A program made the position numbers and the translations under genes. Below, in pieces: positions 60,756-64,000 of a DNA stretch of 64,000 bases (position 1 is its first letter; each line of letters begins with the position of its first letter). A model generated the notes under the pieces. The model saw only the letters and a program-made list of their open reading frames with translations. It was not told the DNA's origin and did no database searches. The stretch is from JAMXLG01 sp963765935 (GTDB lineage: Bacteria > Vulcanimicrobiota > Vulcanimicrobiia > Vulcanimicrobiales > Vulcanimicrobiaceae), in NCBI GenBank assembly GCA_963765935.1, contig CAVXXX010000001.1, forward strand, positions 620,001 to 684,000, read 5' to 3'.

Positions 60756-62069
60756 ATGTCACGGCCACGTTTCGTAGAAGCGATGGGCGTGACGAGGACT
60801 CTACGCGTCGCCGCGCTGCAACTCGCGGCGCACGACCGCAGCGATTTCGAATCGGCTCAGCGTTCATTCCGCTCGGCGGTGCGGGATGTGGCGCGCAAAT
60901 GCGATCTGATCGTTCTGCCGGAAGCGACCCTTCCTGCCTATGTCCTGGGCGACGATCGCATCGATGATGCGGCCGTCACGCGAGCGATCGACGATCTGCG
61001 CGAAATCGCGCGAGAAGCAGCGAGCGTGATTGTGGCAGGTGCAGCGATCCGGCGAGCAGGCAAGCTGTATAACAGCGCGGTCGTCATTGACGCGGACGGA
61101 ACGATTGCCGGGAGCGCCGAGAAGATTTTTCTCTGGCACTTCGATCGAAAGTGGTTTGCCCCGGGCGAACATATCGCGCCCGTCAACACGCGCGCGGGGC
61201 GTCTGGGCGTGATGATCTGCGCCGATGGCCGCATGCCCGGCATCGCGCAAACGCTCGTGGATCGGGGCGCTGAACTTCTGATCATGCCGACGGCATGGGT
61301 CACGTCCGGACGCGATCCGAACGCACTTGAAAATATTCAGGCCGATCTTCTCGCCCGCGTGCGCGCGTTCGAAAACGGCGTTCCATTCATCGCGGCTAAT
61401 AAATGCGGAGTCGAGATGCAGATGGTGGCGTATTGCGGGAAGTCGCAGATTGTGGATCATGCGGGCGACGTCGTCGCCATTGCACCGCAGCACGACGCAG
61501 GCATCGTCGAGGCGTCGATTGCGATCGGAACCGGAAGGCCGCATCGCGTTTCCCTCGGAGAAATCAACGCACAGACGCCGCGGACGACTGCGACACGCGT
61601 CGCCTTTTCACTCGATCCCGTTGACGATATTGCGCGGCGGCTCGATATTCTCGATGCGAACGAATTCGTCGGGCCGGAGGGCGACGAAACGGTCGACGCT
61701 GCGATCGCGTTCGATCCAACGACCCTTCCGCGCTATCGTGCCGCCGGCTACCGTCGCATCGCGTTGCTGGCATCCCAAAGCGATCCATGGCTCGAACGTA
61801 TCGCCCGCGCGCGCGCGGCGGAGCTGCGGATGTTCGTGATCGTTTTCGATCGCGAACGCGATCGCGCGTACGCGATCGATCCGGACGGCATCATCGTCGC
61901 GGGAACCTACGACGGACTTCGGATTGCGAGCGTTGCGATGGATTTCCGCCGCACGACCGAGACCACGGTCGCGCCTGGAACGGATATAGAAGCGGGACTC
62001 GCGTCGGTCGCAGCGATTGCCGCAGCGGACGACGGCGCCGGTTTGCCGGTGCGGAGCCGGCCCATATGA
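60756..62069 (+). CDS. Nitrilase-superfamily amidohydrolase with extra C-terminal half-domain
   Basis: A 437-residue carbon-nitrogen hydrolase. The Glu-Lys-Cys triad is E56 (LPEATLPAY), K123 (AEKIFLWHFDRKWF) and C155 (GVMICADGRMP). The first 270 residues are the complete domain. A further 140 residues ('RRIALLASQSDPWLERIARARA', 'DPDGIIVAGTYDGLRIASVAMD') resemble the second half of a nitrilase fold without a nucleophile, so it may be a partial duplication. The start is ATG 60756 or 60783. The substrate amide is unknown. It overlaps the next gene by four bases. Confidence 0.8.
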   Translation: MSRPRFVEAMGVTRTLRVAALQLAAHDRSDFESAQRSFRSAVRDVARKCDLIVLPEATLPAYVLGDDRIDDAAVTRAIDDLREIAREAASVIVAGAAIRRAGKLYNSAVVIDADGTIAGSAEKIFLWHFDRKWFAPGEHIAPVNTRAGRLGVMICADGRMPGIAQTLVDRGAELLIMPTAWVTSGRDPNALENIQADLLARVRAFENGVPFIAANKCGVEMQMVAYCGKSQIVDHAGDVVAIAPQHDAGIVEASIAIGTGRPHRVSLGEINAQTPRTTATRVAFSLDPVDDIARRLDILDANEFVGPEGDETVDAAIAFDPTTLPRYRAAGYRRIALLASQSDPWLERIARARAAELRMFVIVFDRERDRAYAIDPDGIIVAGTYDGLRIASVAMDFRRTTETTVAPGTDIEAGLASVAAIAAADDGAGLPVRSRPI

Positions 62070-62638
62070 GTTCACCGTCGAAGGCCTTGGAGCAGGCGAC
62101 GGAGCGCCACGAAGAGATCGAACGTGGTCGCGATCGTTTGATTCCTCTCGTTGCGGCAATTATCGCCGTACTCGCGGCACTCGGTACGCTCGTCTCCCAC
62201 CACCGCTCGATCGAAGCGATCACATCGAAGAACAACGCGATCCTGACCACGGCGAAGGCTTCCGATCAGTTCACGACCTACCAGACCAAACGCGTGCGCG
62301 TCGCACTCTATTCAACGCTGCTGGCCGGGGACGTCATCACCAATCCGAAGGCGCGCGCCAACGCTCAGAAAGAGCTCGATCACGAAGCGGCCTCGTCGGT
62401 CGCTGTTCTTCAGAATGCTCAAGCACTCGAACAGCGCGCCGCGCGGGAGCAACAAGAATCAGAAGGTTTGATGTCGTCGTTCGTTACGCTCGAAGTCGGC
62501 ACGACGCTCTTCGAAATCTCCATCGTCCTGTCGTCGATTTCAGCGCTAACAAAATCGCGCGCGCTGCTGTGGGTCGCCGTCGGGCTTTCGGCAATCGGCG
62601 TCGTGCTGCTCGTCGTGGGGTATTTTCCGTCGCATTGA
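62066..62638 (+). CDS. DUF4337-like membrane protein
   Basis: 190 residues: a short charged N-terminus (KALEQATERHEEIERGRDR), a hydrophobic segment (about 26-44), a long charged helix ('DQFTTYQTKRVRVALYSTLLAGD') and two C-terminal membrane helices (about 143-188). This plan resembles DUF4337 proteins. The start overlaps the nitrilase stop (ATGA) and its stop overlaps the next TTG start (TTGA). Function unknown. Confidence 0.65.
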   Translation: MSSPSKALEQATERHEEIERGRDRLIPLVAAIIAVLAALGTLVSHHRSIEAITSKNNAILTTAKASDQFTTYQTKRVRVALYSTLLAGDVITNPKARANAQKELDHEAASSVAVLQNAQALEQRAAREQQESEGLMSSFVTLEVGTTLFEISIVLSSISALTKSRALLWVAVGLSAIGVVLLVVGYFPSH

Positions 62639-63879
62639 TTCGCCGCATACTCTCCGCGCTGCTGATCGCGGTTGCCCTCGGTGCAGCGCCGCATCGGACG
62701 CCCGGGCACAAAGCCGTCGCCTCGCTTACGCTTCCGACACTTCCGCTTCTACCCGGTAGCGTCGTACCGATCGACGTTGCGGGCCTTACGCCGCCATACG
62801 ACGTCGACGTCCTTGGTCCGGGGCGGTTCGATGCCGGCGAATATTGGGTTCCAAGCGCCGTCGACGGTGGAGCAACGGTCGTTGCTGCCGGTCCGCGCGC
62901 GCTCGCGATGCGCTCCATCACGTTTGCTCCCCCGCCGAACGCGCAACATGCGTTCGTTGCGGTGGCAACGTACGATGACGGCGTCGTCATTCATGACGCC
63001 GAGGCGCCGTTCGCGATGCATTCGATCCTCGGTGTCGGCGGTGCGCCGAGCGATGTCGCCATCGACCCCGCGGGTTCGATTGCGGCCGCGGCGACCAACG
63101 GCACGATCGCAGCGATCGCAACGCTCCAACCGTGGCGTGTCGCAACGTATTCCGGCGTGCCGTTTACCGACGAACTCGCCTTCGATCCGGCCACCCACGC
63201 CCTGTATGCGAGCAACCGCGACGTCAACGGCGCAGGCGCAATCACTCGAATTGCGCCGGACGGTTCGATTCGCCGACGCGTCATCGGCTTGACCGCCGAA
63301 GGAGTCGCCGTCGATTCGCGCCGCCGCCGCATCTACGTTGCCAACGTGAACGACGGTACCATCTCCATCATAGACGCGGACTCGCTCGTCGAGACTCGGC
63401 GGTTCAAGGCGGTCGAGCGCGTTTTTTCACTCGCCCTAAACTCCGACGGCACGCGTTTGTACGCGGTATCCAATCAAAGCATTACCTCGCCGTTCGGCGT
63501 CGCGGGCTCGACGATTGCGATCGACGTCTCACGCGAGGTTCCCCGCATCGTCGCACGTAGCCGCACGCTGACATTTCCACTCGGCGTCGCGATCGATGAG
63601 CGGCATCATCACATCTTCGTAACCGACGAACACGACGACGATCTCTACGTGCTGGATTCACGTACACTTGCGCCGGCTCTCGCGCCGATTGCGACGTGCC
63701 GGACGCCATGGAAGCCTCGCATCGACGAGGGACGGCTCTATGTTCCGTGCGCGCGCTCCAACAACGTCGACGTGATCGACACCGCGACGTTGAAACGAAT
63801 ACGCGGCGCACCCTTTGCAACGGGCGGCTATCCGCTTGCCGTTGCGGTATGGCACCCGCATGCCGGCGTCGTACGTTAA
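62635..63879 (+). CDS. Exported YVTN-type beta-propeller protein
   Basis: 414 residues from TTG 62635, which overlaps the previous stop as TTGA. A signal peptide is clear (ILSALLIAVALGAAPHRTPG). The body has six or seven propeller repeats: 'GAPSDVAIDPAGSIAAAATNG', 'FDPATHALYASNRDVNGAGAI', 'VDSRRRRIYVANVNDGTISIID', 'DERHHHIFVTDEHDDDLYVLD' and 'DEGRLYVPCARSNNVDVIDT'. A Cys pair sits in the last blades. Similar in plan to the lipoprotein at 1-2 kb, but not lipidated. Confidence 0.8.
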   Translation: MIRRILSALLIAVALGAAPHRTPGHKAVASLTLPTLPLLPGSVVPIDVAGLTPPYDVDVLGPGRFDAGEYWVPSAVDGGATVVAAGPRALAMRSITFAPPPNAQHAFVAVATYDDGVVIHDAEAPFAMHSILGVGGAPSDVAIDPAGSIAAAATNGTIAAIATLQPWRVATYSGVPFTDELAFDPATHALYASNRDVNGAGAITRIAPDGSIRRRVIGLTAEGVAVDSRRRRIYVANVNDGTISIIDADSLVETRRFKAVERVFSLALNSDGTRLYAVSNQSITSPFGVAGSTIAIDVSREVPRIVARSRTLTFPLGVAIDERHHHIFVTDEHDDDLYVLDSRTLAPALAPIATCRTPWKPRIDEGRLYVPCARSNNVDVIDTATLKRIRGAPFATGGYPLAVAVWHPHAGVVR

Positions 63880-63885
63880 TACCTT

Positions 63886-64000
63886 GTGATCGCTGCAGCC
63901 GTTTTAGCCGCGCTTCCTCTGCGTCTTATGCCGGAGGCGCCGTTTCCGCACGTCATTTCCGCTCCCCGTGTCGCCGAACGCGTCACACCCGGCCTGGAAT
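63886..64000 (+). CDS. Exported protein, 3' partial
   Basis: The frame from GTG 63886 runs off the window. It begins with a hydrophobic stretch (VIAAAVLAALPLRLMPEAP) like a signal peptide. The spacing of six bases from the propeller gene suggests one operon. Nothing more can be said. Confidence 0.45.
   Translation, partial: MIAAAVLAALPLRLMPEAPFPHVISAPRVAERVTPGLE

Noticed and set aside
62017..62634. Long N-terminus of the propeller protein
   Set aside because: It lies in another frame of the DUF4337-like gene and is Arg-rich; TTG 62635 begins a proper signal peptide.

Overview
This is a chromosomal window from a diderm bacterium of moderately high GC, most likely from an uncultured soil or environmental lineage. 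The outer membrane is implied by a TolC-type channel with its periplasmic adaptor, a beta-barrel ending in aromatic Phe, a second barrel-like protein and many lipoproteins. A copper-amine-oxidase-type stalk domain fused to a barrel, frequent GTG/TTG starts, TTGA start/stop overlaps, secreted beta-propellers and Pro/Thr-rich tails resemble Candidatus Eremiobacterota/Vulcanimicrobiota (WPS-2). That placement is an impression, not a measurement. Nothing points to a plasmid, prophage or large island: almost every gene is housekeeping or envelope related, strands alternate in short operons, and no stretch above about 300 bases lacks a feature.

Layout. 0-4 kb: sialidase-like fragment, small acidic protein, YVTN-type lipoprotein and an S53 (sedolisin) lipoprotein protease. 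4.16-4.68 kb: tmRNA (ssrA) on the minus strand, flanked downstream by a 105-base palindrome and upstream by two stacked hairpins. 4.7-10 kb: small membrane protein, uvrC (two apparent frameshifts), a divergent SF2 helicase (one frameshift), DedA, a ClpN-domain protein and tRNA-Pro(CGG). 10.1-20.4 kb: a potassium island with two TrkA/RCK proteins, a LuxR-type response regulator, a TM-GAF histidine kinase, a doubled KdpD sensor protein without kinase, and kdpC-B-A-F plus a 27-residue ORF. The canonical KdpD/KdpE pair appears to be split and rewired here. 20.4-27.7 kb: barrel protein, then a tightly overlapping minus-strand operon mutL-miaA-hfq-dapF-GNAT-radical SAM-CPA1 antiporter. 27.7-38 kb: ogt, mutS, decayed Uma2 gene, miaB, then der-plsY-efp-CHASE2 cyclase-TauE on plus.

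38-44.9 kb: secreted unknown, decayed MFS gene, fumC, SprT, TPR protein, two tandem M55 D-aminopeptidases and a double PilZ protein. 44.9-50.4 kb: homocitrate/isopropylmalate-synthase-like enzyme, NDH-2, site-2 protease, an unknown and a GT87-like membrane protein. 50.4-57.6 kb: a minus-strand cluster of efflux adaptor, TolC, a siroheme-decarboxylase-like (AhbA/AhbB) fusion and two peptide-type binding lipoproteins without permeases. 57.8-64 kb: FlK-like thioesterase, the stalk-domain barrel with an elaborate leader and strong terminator, a secreted Pro/Thr-rich protein, a nitrilase with a half-duplicated domain, a membrane protein, a beta-propeller and the start of a further gene.

The genes most clearly working together are the K+ system (RCK subunits, Kdp pump and its split sensor), the repair/translation-fidelity set (UvrC, MutS, MutL, Ogt, MiaA, MiaB, Hfq, tmRNA, EF-P, Der) and the envelope export cluster at 50-57 kb.
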